Numbered from the stretch's first letter, positions 6,645 through 13,784 are shown. The stretch is 16,756 nt of DNA from Oscillospiraceae bacterium (GCA_020025655.1 JAHHRR010000038.1:1-16756); one strand, 5' to 3'. Notes: generated by a model not told the origin, from the letters alone. Numbers and translations are program-made.

Positions 6645-6660
6645 TTCGGAATACTCCGAA
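6645..6660. repeat. Short inverted repeat TTCGGA-N4-TCCGAA
   Basis: A perfect 6-base inverted repeat with a 4-base spacer, 37-52 bases upstream of the GTG start of the M20 peptidase gene. It could be an operator or a small RNA hairpin in the leader. Confidence 0.35.
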
Positions 6661-6754
6661 GTAAAGTAAACAGTACACTGGAAGAATTGCGTCCACGCAG
6701 ATTAAAAGGCGTCCGTAAAGCAGCACTTACGGAAATCATTCTCCAAAAAACACG

Positions 6755-6783
6755 AAAGAGCCGCTTTTCTGCGGCTCTTTTTT
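6755..6783. terminator. Hairpin terminator downstream of the patatin gene, possibly bidirectional
   Basis: A perfect 10-pair stem (6755-6764 with 6771-6780) and 6-base loop. On the minus strand it would end the patatin transcript, but the U-run is separated by four bases. On the plus strand the U-run follows directly, the better terminator shape, although no plus-strand gene lies before it. Confidence 0.7.
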
Positions 6784-6922
6784 CTCAGATGTTCTCAGAG
6801 GCACAGCACTCTATTGCGCTAGGTACGCATTTAATAGATATCCTCAGTTTTCTATGATTATACGCTTTAAAGTGTTATTTGTAAAGTTTAATATAGTACT
6901 GCTTTTCTGCACTAAGCCATCT

Positions 6923-8044
6923 TTATATTCCGAGAACCTGAATTCCCTCTCCCTGTTTTGTCTCTTCAGAATGGATTACATCCAGAAGTTCTGTATCTTT
7001 GTAGAATTTAAAGGGATTTATCTGCAAAAGCTCAGCCTCACGTTCCATTAAGGCAATCAGGATTTCGTAATAATCGCTCTTTTCTGCATCCAGTTTTTTC
7101 CCTATTTTGGGCAGTTCCTTTTCGCAGAACTCCCTCAGAGTCAAATCTGCATTTTCATGGTACAGCCTGCTTATAAGGGCATTCAGTGCAGAAGTTTCAT
7201 TCATAGTGCGCTCGATGCAGTAATGTCTTCCGCACAGTCCGTAAAGTACACGTTTAGTATCATAGTAGCCCACTGTCATATCCCATTTAGCCTGCTTGGA
7301 ATCGAAGTTCAGCACGCCGCCCAAGTCAAACCCCGTATCTATGACCGTAAGCTTTACATCATCCGGCATTTTAAACCGACGCTCCTTGCCATGGCCGGGA
7401 ATCCGTATAGCAATTATATCCTTGTATCCCCGTGATACCAGAGCGTGCAGAGGAAGAGAGTCCCTCATGCCGCCGTCTGTATAGAGCTTTCCGCCCAGCT
7501 TTTCGTGACGGAAAGTGGGATGATAAGCGCTTGCAAGCAGCATATCGCAGATTTTTTCGGTGGGTAGATCGTTTATTTTCACTTCCAAAGTTTTCAGATC
7601 GCTCAAAGATACCGTAGAAACATAAAATTCAACCGGACTGTTCTGGATTTTCTCACCGTCCACAATATCCTTTATCCACTGCCGCAGAGGTTCCACGTTC
7701 AGTCCCCTGTTTTTTATGATTTCAAGGAAATACCCCAGAAGCTCATCTATATCCGAAATTTCAGCTTTTCCGTTTAATAGCTTTTTAAAATCTGTCTCTT
7801 CGTCCGAATCCAGTTCTATTACCTGAGTCAGCTTAATATTTCTCCACGCCTCAACCGCCCTGTCCAGATCATCCATAACCATAAATGCTCCGTTTAATGC
7901 GCCGACAGAGGTTCCCGATATTGCATTGTATTTAAATCCGTCCTCTTTAAGTGCAATCCATGCACCTATCTCATAGGCACCCTTTGCACCGCCGCCTTCA
8001 AGGGCAATGGCATAGGTCTTTGTATTATCAAGTTTAAGCTGCAT
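6923..8044 (-). CDS. Patatin-like phospholipase/acyl hydrolase
   Basis: A 373-residue protein with the patatin fold motifs: oxyanion loop G-G-G-A-K-G-A-Y at 17-24, nucleophile elbow G-T-S-V-G at 44-48 (Ser46) and the second member of the catalytic dyad, Asp190, in Y-T-D-G-G at 188-192. No signal peptide or transmembrane helix is evident, so it is likely cytoplasmic, perhaps acting on membrane lipids from inside. The region after residue 280 is charged and helical and differs from the core domain. The ATG is preceded by AAAGGAGGG at 8051-8059. The gene follows the transketolase terminator at 8070-8097, so it needs read-through or a weak promoter in the 78-base gap; I see no clear one. Its lipid substrate is unknown. 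Confidence 0.88.
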   Translation of the reverse strand: MQLKLDNTKTYAIALEGGGAKGAYEIGAWIALKEDGFKYNAISGTSVGALNGAFMVMDDLDRAVEAWRNIKLTQVIELDSDEETDFKKLLNGKAEISDIDELLGYFLEIIKNRGLNVEPLRQWIKDIVDGEKIQNSPVEFYVSTVSLSDLKTLEVKINDLPTEKICDMLLASAYHPTFRHEKLGGKLYTDGGMRDSLPLHALVSRGYKDIIAIRIPGHGKERRFKMPDDVKLTVIDTGFDLGGVLNFDSKQAKWDMTVGYYDTKRVLYGLCGRHYCIERTMNETSALNALISRLYHENADLTLREFCEKELPKIGKKLDAEKSDYYEILIALMEREAELLQINPFKFYKDTELLDVIHSEETKQGEGIQVLGI

Positions 8045-8069
8045 AATATTCCCTCCTTTCTATTTTACA

Positions 8070-8097
8070 AAAGCCGGAGATAATTATCTCCGGCTTT
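8070..8097 (-). terminator. Terminator after the transketolase pair
   Basis: A perfect 28-base palindrome (arms of 14 bases) 26 bases after the stop of the C-terminal transketolase gene; the tetraloop forms from its centre. On the minus strand it ends in UUUU-G-U, a modest U-run, so some read-through into the patatin gene is plausible. Confidence 0.8.
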
Positions 8098-8122
8098 ATA
8101 TACAGTATTCGGTTAATATAAA

Positions 8123-9070
8123 TTATTTTTTAAGTTCAATGGCTTTCTTTGCTTTTTCTGCAATTCCTTCTGCAGTGAGGCCGTAATACTTGAGAACTTC
8201 CTCAGCCTTGCCGCTTCTGCCGAACTCATCGTTTACGCCGTGGCGTACAACAGGCACAGGGTAAGTGCCGCTGAGGAATTCGCAGACAGCTGCACCCAGA
8301 CCGCCGACAACAGAGTGTTCCTCAGTTGTAACAATGCAGCCTGTTTCCTTTGCAGCCTTCAGAACTATCTCCTCATCCAGAGGCTTGATAGTAGCCATAT
8401 TTATAACTCTTGCAGAAATACCCTCCTGCTCAAGAAGCTCTGCTGCCTTCATTGCTCTGTAAACCATAAGGCCTACCGCAATAATGGTAACGTCGCTGCC
8501 TTCTCTCAGGCACTTTCCCTTGCCTATCTCAAACTGATAGCCGGGGATTTCGTCTGTAAAGACCTCTGTTGCAGCTCTGCCGAGGCGCATATATGCAGGG
8601 TGGTCATAGTTAAGAAGTGCCTCAACTGCCTGCTTCATTTCAAATCCGTCGCAGGGGCAGAGAACAGTCATACCGGGGATATCACGCATAAGAGCAAAGT
8701 CCTCAATGCACTGGTGGGTTGCACCGTCCTCACCGACGGAAACACCGCCGTGAGAGCCGATAACCTTAACATTAAGTCCGGGATATGCAATAGAGTTTCT
8801 GACCTGCTCATAGGCTCTGCCGGTTGCAAACATTGCAAAGGTATTTGTAAAAGGCTTCAGACCCGCAGCTGCCATACCGGCTGCAATACCGGTCATGTTG
8901 CACTCGGCAATACCGCAGTCAAAGAATCTCTCAGGATAAGCCTTTGCAAAGGAACTGGTCTTTGTTGCGCCTGAAAGGTCTGCTTCCAGAACCATAAGTT
9001 CAGGATATTTTTCTGCCAGCTCTACAAGAGCCTCTCCGTAAGCGTTTCGGGTTGCTACTTTTCCGGCCAT
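8123..9070 (-). CDS. Transketolase, C-terminal subunit (split enzyme)
   Basis: A 315-residue protein holding the pyrimidine-binding and C-terminal domains of transketolase. G-I-A-E56-C-N-M-T carries the glutamate that activates the thiamine pyrophosphate aminopyrimidine ring. G-S-H-G-G-V-S-V-G-E-D-G-A-T-H-Q (about 106-121) is a typical substrate-channel stretch, and a TPP-enzyme C-terminal domain follows. With the N-terminal subunit it transfers two-carbon units between sugar phosphates in the non-oxidative pentose phosphate pathway. Split transketolases of this size are common in Clostridia and archaea. The ATG lies 1 base after the stop of the N-terminal gene and uses GGAGG at 9080-9084 inside that gene, so the two are coupled. 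A related dehydrogenase E1 or DXP synthase is less likely given the motifs and gene order. Confidence 0.92.
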   Translation of the reverse strand: MAGKVATRNAYGEALVELAEKYPELMVLEADLSGATKTSSFAKAYPERFFDCGIAECNMTGIAAGMAAAGLKPFTNTFAMFATGRAYEQVRNSIAYPGLNVKVIGSHGGVSVGEDGATHQCIEDFALMRDIPGMTVLCPCDGFEMKQAVEALLNYDHPAYMRLGRAATEVFTDEIPGYQFEIGKGKCLREGSDVTIIAVGLMVYRAMKAAELLEQEGISARVINMATIKPLDEEIVLKAAKETGCIVTTEEHSVVGGLGAAVCEFLSGTYPVPVVRHGVNDEFGRSGKAEEVLKYYGLTAEGIAEKAKKAIELKK

Positions 9071-9071
9071 A

Positions 9072-9917
9072 TCACTTTACCTCCAGTTCTCTGATAGCTG
9101 CTTCAAGCTCAGCTTTTGCAACGGCAAACTGCTCATCGTCAGGAGCCTTGCCATGCCAGCCTGCCTCATTTTCCATAAAGGAAACACCTTTGCCCTTAGT
9201 GGTGGAGGCAATAATCATGGTAGGCTGACCCTTAGTCTCTCTTGCTTCTTTAAGGGCGGCCTTAATCTCGGAATAGTTGTGGCCGTCTATCTTGATAACG
9301 TGCCAGTTGAAGCTCTCGAACTTTTTGTCCAGAGGCTCAGAAGGCATAACATCAGAAGTTTTACCGTCAATCTGGAGTCCGTTTACATCTACAAATGCGC
9401 ACAGGTTATCAAGACCCCACTTGGCAGCTGACATGGCAGCCTCCCAGATCTGGCCTTCGTCAATTTCACCGTCGCCGCAGATTGCATAGGTGCGATAGCT
9501 CTTTTTCTGAACCTTTGCAGCAAGAGCCATACCCACAGCAGTGCTCAGTCCCTGACCCAGAGAACCGGTAGACATATCTACACCCTTAACATTAACCATG
9601 TCAGGATGACCGGAAAGATGGGATTTGATTGAACGTAAAAGCTTAAGATCCTCTACCGGGAAAAATCCCTTAAGAGCAAGTATTGAATAAAGAGCAGGGG
9701 CACAGTGTCCCTTAGAGAGTACAAATCTGTCTCTGTCCTCCCACTGGGGTCTACTTGGGTCAACATTCATCTCGTCAAAATAGAGTACGCTCAAAATGTC
9801 CATGCAGGACAGAGAGCCGCCGGGGTGACCTGATGCTGCGCCGTGAACGGCATCAACTGCAAGGAGTCTGCCCTTAGCAGCCATGAGCCGAAGTTCTTTT
9901 TCGGATAATTTTTCCAT
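9072..9917 (-). CDS. Transketolase, N-terminal subunit (TPP-binding half)
   Basis: 281 residues from the ATG at 9915-9917. An in-frame upstream ATG would add 16 basic residues, but AAAGGA at 9926-9931 sits 8 bases before the chosen start. Motifs: S-G-H-P-G-G-S at 29-35, S-K-G-H at 68-71, T-G-S-L-G-Q-G-L-S at 117-125, and the thiamine pyrophosphate/Mg site G-D-G-E (148-151)...N179. The K-G-K-G-V-S-F motif near 243-249 is also typical. It binds the diphosphate end of the cofactor, with the other subunit supplying the activating glutamate. It is the first gene of a two-gene operon with its own promoter at 9983-10012 and a terminator at 8070-8097. Confidence 0.92.
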   Translation of the reverse strand: MEKLSEKELRLMAAKGRLLAVDAVHGAASGHPGGSLSCMDILSVLYFDEMNVDPSRPQWEDRDRFVLSKGHCAPALYSILALKGFFPVEDLKLLRSIKSHLSGHPDMVNVKGVDMSTGSLGQGLSTAVGMALAAKVQKKSYRTYAICGDGEIDEGQIWEAAMSAAKWGLDNLCAFVDVNGLQIDGKTSDVMPSEPLDKKFESFNWHVIKIDGHNYSEIKAALKEARETKGQPTMIIASTTKGKGVSFMENEAGWHGKAPDDEQFAVAKAELEAAIRELEVK

Positions 9918-9925
9918 CGTCACAA

Positions 9926-9931
9926 TCCTTT
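9926..9931 (-). promoter_or_regulatory. Ribosome binding site choosing the transketolase N-subunit start
   Basis: AAAGGA on the minus strand, 8 bases before ATG 9915-9917. It favours this start over the ATG at 9965, which has no comparable site. Confidence 0.65.
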
Positions 9932-9982
9932 CCAACTTCCTTTTTAAATTAAAGCGTAAAAACAAACAGTTTTTTCATTTAC

Positions 9983-10012
9983 ATTGTCCCACTGTTAGCC
10001 CTGTTTTGTCAA
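9983..10012 (-). promoter_or_regulatory. Promoter of the transketolase operon
   Basis: On the minus strand a perfect -35 TTGACA (10007-10012), an 18-base spacer and GACAAT (9983-9988). It lies about 65 bases upstream of the start codon. A 5-base inverted repeat, CTGTT-N5-AACAG (10001-10015), overlaps the -35 and could be an operator, though it is short. Confidence 0.5.
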
Positions 10013-10119
10013 CAGCAAAGAGCCGTAAAGATAGTGTTTTACCCAAATTCATAGCTTTAGATAAATTTACCTTGGGACACTGCATTATTTTTTGATTTTT
10101 TCTTCAAATAAATGCGTAA

Positions 10120-10147
10120 AAAAGAAGCTTCCTGAGAAGCTTCTTTT
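10120..10147 (-). terminator. Terminator of the ABC transporter operon
   Basis: A perfect 12-pair stem (arms 10120-10131 and 10136-10147), loop of 4, with a U-run on the minus-strand 3' side, just after the stop codon of the ATPase gene. Confidence 0.88.
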
Positions 10148-10159
10148 AAAATTACGATA

Positions 10160-10942
10160 TTATTTTCTGCTAATGCCTGCTGGAATACACATACGAAGTC
10201 CGTTTACATCCACAACTTCTATCTTAACTCCGTAAAGTCTGCTCATTAACTCCGCATCAAGTACCTTTGCAGGATCACCGAATGCCGCTACTTTTCCGTC
10301 GCAGATCGCAATAGTGCAGTCAGCGTACATAAGTGCATGATCCGGATTGTGTGTAGACTGGATTATAGTGTAGCCCTGAGATGAAAGTCTGCTGATTTCA
10401 TTCAGAACACGGCACTGGTTGCCGTAGTCGAGATTTGCAGTAGGTTCATCCATAAAAAGGATTTTAGCCTGCTGGGCAAGCGCCCTTGCAATAAGCACAA
10501 GCTGACGCTCTCCGCCGGAAATATTCTGATATTTTCTTCCGCTCAGGTATTCTATATTCAGCCTTTTAAGGGCATCCATCACAAGCTCCCGCTCTCTGCT
10601 GCCGGGAGATGAAATGCCGTTTGTAAGCGATGTTGTACCCATCAGAACAACATCATCCACACTGTAATTAAAAACATGGACACTTGACTGCGGGATATAC
10701 GCAATTTTTCTTGCAAGCTGCTTTTCACTCAGGTTTTTTATATCCTCGCCGCAGACCTTTATACTTCCGCTGTATTTGCCGTTAAGCCCAAGCATACACT
10801 GGAAAAGCGTGCTTTTTCCCGCTCCGTTCGGGCCTAAAAGGCAGATATAGCTTCCCTCTTCGGCATAAAAGGATACTTTCTTTAATATCTGCACATTTTT
10901 TGTATAGGAAAAGGAGAGGTTTTCTACTTCTATTACATTCAT
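10160..10942 (-). CDS. ABC transporter ATP-binding protein, FecE/BtuD type
   Basis: About 260 residues. Walker A G-P-N-G-A-G-K-S-T at 37-45, Q-loop Gln85, signature I-S-G-G-E-R-Q at 141-147, Walker B I-L-F-M-D-E-P at 161-167 and H-loop His198. It energises uptake of an iron chelate, heme, cobalamin or other metal chelate with the adjacent FecCD-type permease and lipoprotein. Two ATGs are possible (10948 and 10942). I chose the second because GGAG at 10950-10953 is 7 bases before it and it overlaps the permease stop as TAATG. It is the last gene of a three-gene operon and its stop is followed by a strong terminator. The substrate is not readable from this subunit. Confidence 0.92.
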   Translation of the reverse strand: MNVIEVENLSFSYTKNVQILKKVSFYAEEGSYICLLGPNGAGKSTLFQCMLGLNGKYSGSIKVCGEDIKNLSEKQLARKIAYIPQSSVHVFNYSVDDVVLMGTTSLTNGISSPGSRERELVMDALKRLNIEYLSGRKYQNISGGERQLVLIARALAQQAKILFMDEPTANLDYGNQCRVLNEISRLSSQGYTIIQSTHNPDHALMYADCTIAICDGKVAAFGDPAKVLDAELMSRLYGVKIEVVDVNGLRMCIPAGISRK

Positions 10943-11961
10943 TACCATTCTCCTTTCCTGCTGAGAAGATAAATAAAGAACGGTGCGCCGATAATCGCTG
11001 TAAGCATTCCAAGCGGAAGCTCAGTTGTATAGATGTTTCTCGCCAGATCATCCACAAGCAGCAGAAATATTCCGCCCAGAAGTGCAGATGTGGGCACAAG
11101 TATGCGGCAGTCGCTGCCTACAAGGCGTCTGCCGATATGAGGTATAACAAGCCCTACCCAGCCTACCATACCGCTTATTGCAACGGATGCGGCTGTAAGC
11201 AGCGTGGCGCTTATAATAACCGTAACTCTTACAAGCCTTGTATTTACACCCATAGTTTTTGCCTCTGCATCGTCCATTGTAAGCAGATTCATTTTCCACC
11301 GCATAATGAATATAGGTATAAAGCCTATAACCATCGGTATCCAGATATAGCCCATCTGTTCGGGCTTTATTCCAGAAAGTGAGCCCATAAGCCAGTAGGT
11401 TATTTCAGGCAGAGTATTCTGCGGGTCGGCAATAAGCTTAAGATAAGAAGTTCCCGCCTGAAAAAGCGAGCCAATCATAATTCCGGATAAAACAAGGCTC
11501 AGCACCCTGTCACCTTTGGAAAACTTTGAACACATTACCGCCAGAAGTACGCATACTATACTGGAAACAAACGCCCAGGCTGTAATGGTTATATTGCCTT
11601 TTCCCATAAGAATTGCAAGTGCCGCACCAAATCCCGCTCCCGTGGATGCACCAAGCACATCCGGTGCAGCCATAGGATTTCTGAAAATACACTGGTAGGA
11701 GGTTCCCGAAACAGCAAGCGCCGCTCCTACAAGAACAGCAACCACTATTCTGGGAATTCTTACCTGCATTATTATATTATCGCTGAGTTTTGACCAGCTC
11801 TGCTCAATATTTACAAATTTGGAAGCCAGAACAAGTCCTAATTCCTTAAGACTTATCTCATATCGTCCAAGTGTTACAGACAGCATAAAACACACTATCA
11901 ATAAAATCAATAGTGTGACTATAACGGTAATATTCCGTTTTCTTGTATCTTTTACTCCCAT
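10942..11961 (-). CDS. ABC transporter permease, FecCD/BtuC family
   Basis: 339 residues from the ATG at 11959-11961, which has GGAGG at 11967-11971. An upstream in-frame ATG (12000) lies inside an RNA hairpin and is disfavoured. The protein is hydrophobic with about ten membrane helices. Y-Q-C-I-F-R-N-P-M-A-A-P-D-V-L-G and the following G-A-S-T-G-A-G-F-G-A-A stretch are hallmarks of the family, and G-W-V-G-L-V-I-P-H-I-G-R near residue 270 is the conserved loop facing the ATPase. It forms the homodimeric channel of a type II importer for siderophores, heme, cobalamin or metal chelates. A 59-base gap with a hairpin separates it from the receptor gene, which suits a lower permease level than receptor level. 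Confidence 0.92.
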   Translation of the reverse strand: MGVKDTRKRNITVIVTLLILLIVCFMLSVTLGRYEISLKELGLVLASKFVNIEQSWSKLSDNIIMQVRIPRIVVAVLVGAALAVSGTSYQCIFRNPMAAPDVLGASTGAGFGAALAILMGKGNITITAWAFVSSIVCVLLAVMCSKFSKGDRVLSLVLSGIMIGSLFQAGTSYLKLIADPQNTLPEITYWLMGSLSGIKPEQMGYIWIPMVIGFIPIFIMRWKMNLLTMDDAEAKTMGVNTRLVRVTVIISATLLTAASVAISGMVGWVGLVIPHIGRRLVGSDCRILVPTSALLGGIFLLLVDDLARNIYTTELPLGMLTAIIGAPFFIYLLSRKGEW

Positions 11962-11973
11962 ATGTTCCTCCGA

Positions 11974-11999
11974 TGCAGGGCCGCATAAGCAGCCCTGCA
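11974..11999 (-). other. Intercistronic hairpin between receptor and permease genes
   Basis: An 11-pair GC-rich stem (arms 11989-11999 and 11974-11984, one G.U) with a 4-base loop, no U-run, ending directly before the permease ribosome site. It may stabilise the upstream receptor mRNA or reduce permease translation, giving more receptor than channel. Confidence 0.65.
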
Positions 12000-12020
12000 C
12001 CTCAGTTAACTCTCAGTCTC

Positions 12021-13127
12021 TCAATTCAAGCCAGTTATTTCCGTATATTCTTCATCGCTCAGATCGTAGTGATAGAAAAGGTCATAGAATTCTTTTGTCA
12101 TTTCCTTTGCATCCCACGGGAATACTCCGGGATAAACCACTTCGCTTATCCATATAATCGCAAGATAGCGGTTAACGGACGGAGGAGTAACATATCCGTA
12201 AGGTCCAATGGGCACGTTGTAGTATTTTCCGTTTTTAACCGCAGAAAGCTCCTGCCAGCTGTCAGCGTCCACTATTTTTTCAGGATCGTTGCTGCCATAG
12301 AAGAACAGATACTCAGGGTCCCAGTTTGCAAGCTGTTCAAAGTCTATGCCGGTAGAGGCATACATCTGGGATTCATCAACTACTGCAATATTATTTAACA
12401 TAAAGGCCCATATTTCATCAAAATATGTTCCCGATGCGACACATCCCAGAGCATCTGCACCGTTCAGTATAACTGCATTCTTCTTTTCGGTAGTCTCAAA
12501 CACCTTATGAACAGTGTCTACCAGATTTTCTATATACTTTGCAATTTCCTCTGCCTGTTCATCTTTTCCCAGAAGCTCGCCCAGCATTCTGTAAGAATCT
12601 GCGGAATTTTCAAGAGTGCCTGAGATGAATACGCACGGAACGCCAAGCAGATCCTGCAGATAATCAAGGTCTTTGGAAATATCTTCCTTTGCTTCACCGA
12701 AGTCTATTATAATATCTGCGTCAAGTGATGCCACTTCTTCAATGTTAAGCTCTTCACCTACACGGTAAAGGTTGCCGGTTTCGGGAAGATCATCTGCTCC
12801 GTGTCCCAGATATTTTGTCTGGATATCACTGAGCTTATGGTCAACACTTACAAGCTTGTCTCCTGCAAGGGGCCATACAAACATCAATGCCATACCGCCG
12901 GAGGGAATAATCCTCTCGATATTTACAGGCACCTCAACCTCACGACCTGCTGAATCTACGAAAAGCTTAGTTTCTTTCTTTGCTTCCGCAGGCGCATCTG
13001 TTTTTTCGCTTTCCTCCTGCTGCTCAGGAGCCACAGTTTTCTCCGGTTCTGATTCCTGTTTTGCACCGCAGGCGCACAAAGAAAACAGCATTACAAGTGT
13101 CAGAAGCAATGATATAATTTTTTTCAT
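12021..13127 (-). CDS. ABC transporter substrate-binding lipoprotein, FecB/BtuF-like (cluster A-II)
   Basis: 368 residues from the ATG at 13125-13127, with GGAGG at 13135-13139; an upstream in-frame ATG would add 42 non-signal-like residues. Residues 1-19 form a lipoprotein signal with lipobox L-C-A-C20, followed by an E/Q/K-rich linker to about residue 55. The fold follows the periplasmic-binding family: V-D-S-A-G-R-E-V-E-V-P at about 60-70, a helical hinge, and L-D-A-D-I-I-I-D-F-G-E. The C-terminal P-P-S-V-N-R-Y-L-A-I-I-W resembles receptors for metal chelates, molybdate or heme; I cannot choose. It is the first gene of an importer operon. Expression is probably metal-controlled given the palindrome at its promoter. 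Confidence 0.9.
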   Translation of the reverse strand: MKKIISLLLTLVMLFSLCACGAKQESEPEKTVAPEQQEESEKTDAPAEAKKETKLFVDSAGREVEVPVNIERIIPSGGMALMFVWPLAGDKLVSVDHKLSDIQTKYLGHGADDLPETGNLYRVGEELNIEEVASLDADIIIDFGEAKEDISKDLDYLQDLLGVPCVFISGTLENSADSYRMLGELLGKDEQAEEIAKYIENLVDTVHKVFETTEKKNAVILNGADALGCVASGTYFDEIWAFMLNNIAVVDESQMYASTGIDFEQLANWDPEYLFFYGSNDPEKIVDADSWQELSAVKNGKYYNVPIGPYGYVTPPSVNRYLAIIWISEVVYPGVFPWDAKEMTKEFYDLFYHYDLSDEEYTEITGLN

Positions 13128-13169
13128 TGTTTTTCCTCCAGATAAATATTTCTCGTAAAGTCTGATGTC

Positions 13170-13198
13170 AGTATAACAGACAATCAAAAAATATTTAA
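13170..13198 (-). promoter_or_regulatory. Proximal promoter of the ABC transporter operon
   Basis: On the minus strand, TTAAAT (13193-13198), a 17-base spacer and TATACT (13170-13175). The -10 matches five of six positions but the -35 is poor, as expected if an activator or alternative element helps. It lies about 43 bases upstream of the receptor start codon. Confidence 0.5.
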
Positions 13199-13199
13199 G

Positions 13200-13211
13200 C
13201 CCCCTAGGGGG
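13200..13211. promoter_or_regulatory. Perfect palindrome CCCCCTAGGGGG, possible metalloregulator operator
   Basis: A 12-base perfect palindrome with C5/G5 arms, one base upstream of the -35 box of the ABC operon. CsoR/RcnR-family metal sensors (copper, nickel, cobalt) bind short G/C-tract palindromes of this shape, so a metal-responsive repressor site is plausible. No CsoR gene is seen in the window. Confidence 0.5.
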
Positions 13212-13339
13212 ATAAAAATACTTCTGCCCGCAGAACAATTTCATTCTGAACATATGGCTCAGACCAGAACTCCCCCGCCGCCATACATCGGCATCTGCTG
13301 TGTCAGCAAAAAGATTGCAACGCTCCGTGATCTATATTC

Positions 13340-13375
13340 TCAGATATGTAATTTCACGTCCGAACCATCCTGCAT
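13340..13375 (-). other. Possible 11-codon leader ORF
   Basis: On the minus strand an ATG at 13373-13375 opens 11 codons and a stop, with AAGGGG at 13384-13389 8 bases before it. It lies in the possible long leader of the ABC operon. Short ORFs with a good ribosome site arise by chance, so this is tentative. Confidence 0.25.
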
Positions 13376-13417
13376 TTTATTATCCCCTTAATAAATTCTT
13401 GCGCATAATTTTTTCTG

Positions 13418-13446
13418 CTTATAATACTAAAAGCTTATTTTCGCAA
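13418..13446 (-). promoter_or_regulatory. Possible distal promoter of the ABC operon
   Basis: On the minus strand, TTGCGA (13441-13446), a 17-base spacer and TATAAG (13418-13423). It would give a leader of about 280 bases with a short ORF and hairpins. It overlaps a weak plus-strand match (TATAAT at 13420-13425), so either or neither may be real. Confidence 0.3.
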
Positions 13447-13455
13447 TCTCGATGC

Positions 13456-13483
13456 TTGAAATTTTCCCGTCATGCTATATAAT
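13456..13483 (+). promoter_or_regulatory. Promoter of the ACT/UPF0210 operon
   Basis: TTGAAA (13456-13461), a 16-base spacer and a perfect -10 TATAAT (13478-13483), then an AAGGAG-type ribosome site at 13503-13508 before the ATG at 13515. Confidence 0.6.
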
Positions 13484-13514
13484 TGAAGCAACTCATAAAA
13501 TAAAGGAGAAAAAT

Positions 13515-13784
13515 ATGAAAGCAATAGTGAGCGTGTTTGCAAAAGATGCAAAAGGCATCACCGCCTATGTAACCAACCTTCTGGCGCAGCAGGATATCAA
13601 CATTCTCGATATAAGCCAGACTCTGATGCAGGAGTATTTCGCCATGATAATGCTGGTGGATCTCACTGACTGCAAAATGCCTTTTGACGAACTTCTCCAT
13701 CACCTGCAGGAAAAAGGCGCAGAGCGTGCACTGGATATCCATGTTCAGCGACAGGATATCTTTGAAGCTATGCACAGAATTTGA
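13515..13784 (+). CDS. ACT domain-containing protein (UPF0237 family)
   Basis: 89 residues, essentially one ACT domain (beta-alpha-beta-beta-alpha-beta), as in UPF0237 and the GcvR-type regulators. K-A-I-V-S-V-F-A-K-D-A-K-G-I-T-A at 2-17 is the ligand-site loop region, where a glycine ends the first strand-turn. The start is the ATG at 13515, with AAGGAG 6 bases upstream; an upstream in-frame ATG (13452) overlaps the promoter. It ends 8 bases before a UPF0210 gene, whose ribosome site overlaps this stop codon. ACT domains bind amino acids or other small ligands, so it may sense a metabolite for its partner (inference). The ligand is unknown. The ACT and UPF0210 pair is widely conserved in bacteria and archaea. 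Confidence 0.88.
   Translation: MKAIVSVFAKDAKGITAYVTNLLAQQDINILDISQTLMQEYFAMIMLVDLTDCKMPFDELLHHLQEKGAERALDIHVQRQDIFEAMHRI

Larger units (their letters stand above)
6609..6922. other. Intergenic region between patatin and M20 genes
   Basis: I see no gene here. The region holds the GTG ribosome site of the peptidase gene, a 6-pair inverted repeat (6645-6660), a hairpin with a T-run on the plus strand (6755-6783) and otherwise AT-rich sequence. No promoter stands out for the peptidase gene. Confidence 0.6.
13128..13514. other. Divergent promoter region between ABC operon and ACT/UPF0210 genes
   Basis: 387 bases without a firm gene. In order they hold: the receptor gene ribosome site, the proximal minus-strand promoter (13170-13198), the C5-TA-G5 palindrome (13200-13211), possible RNA hairpins (13222-13290), a possible 11-codon minus-strand ORF (13340-13375), a possible distal minus-strand promoter (13418-13446), and the plus-strand promoter (13456-13483). 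Confidence 0.7.

Noticed and set aside
8240..8974. A 244-codon plus-strand frame opposite the transketolase C-terminal gene
   Set aside because: It is cysteine-rich and without a recognised domain, and the opposite strand is a clear transketolase.
13128..13253. N-terminal extension of the receptor gene to an ATG at 13253
   Set aside because: It would read through the promoter and palindrome and bury the lipoprotein signal. The ATG at 13125-13127 has GGAGG and a normal lipobox.
13212..13420. Known riboswitches (cobalamin, NiCo, molybdenum cofactor, yybP-ykoY)
   Set aside because: None of the conserved core sequences I know for these classes is visible in the minus-strand leader.
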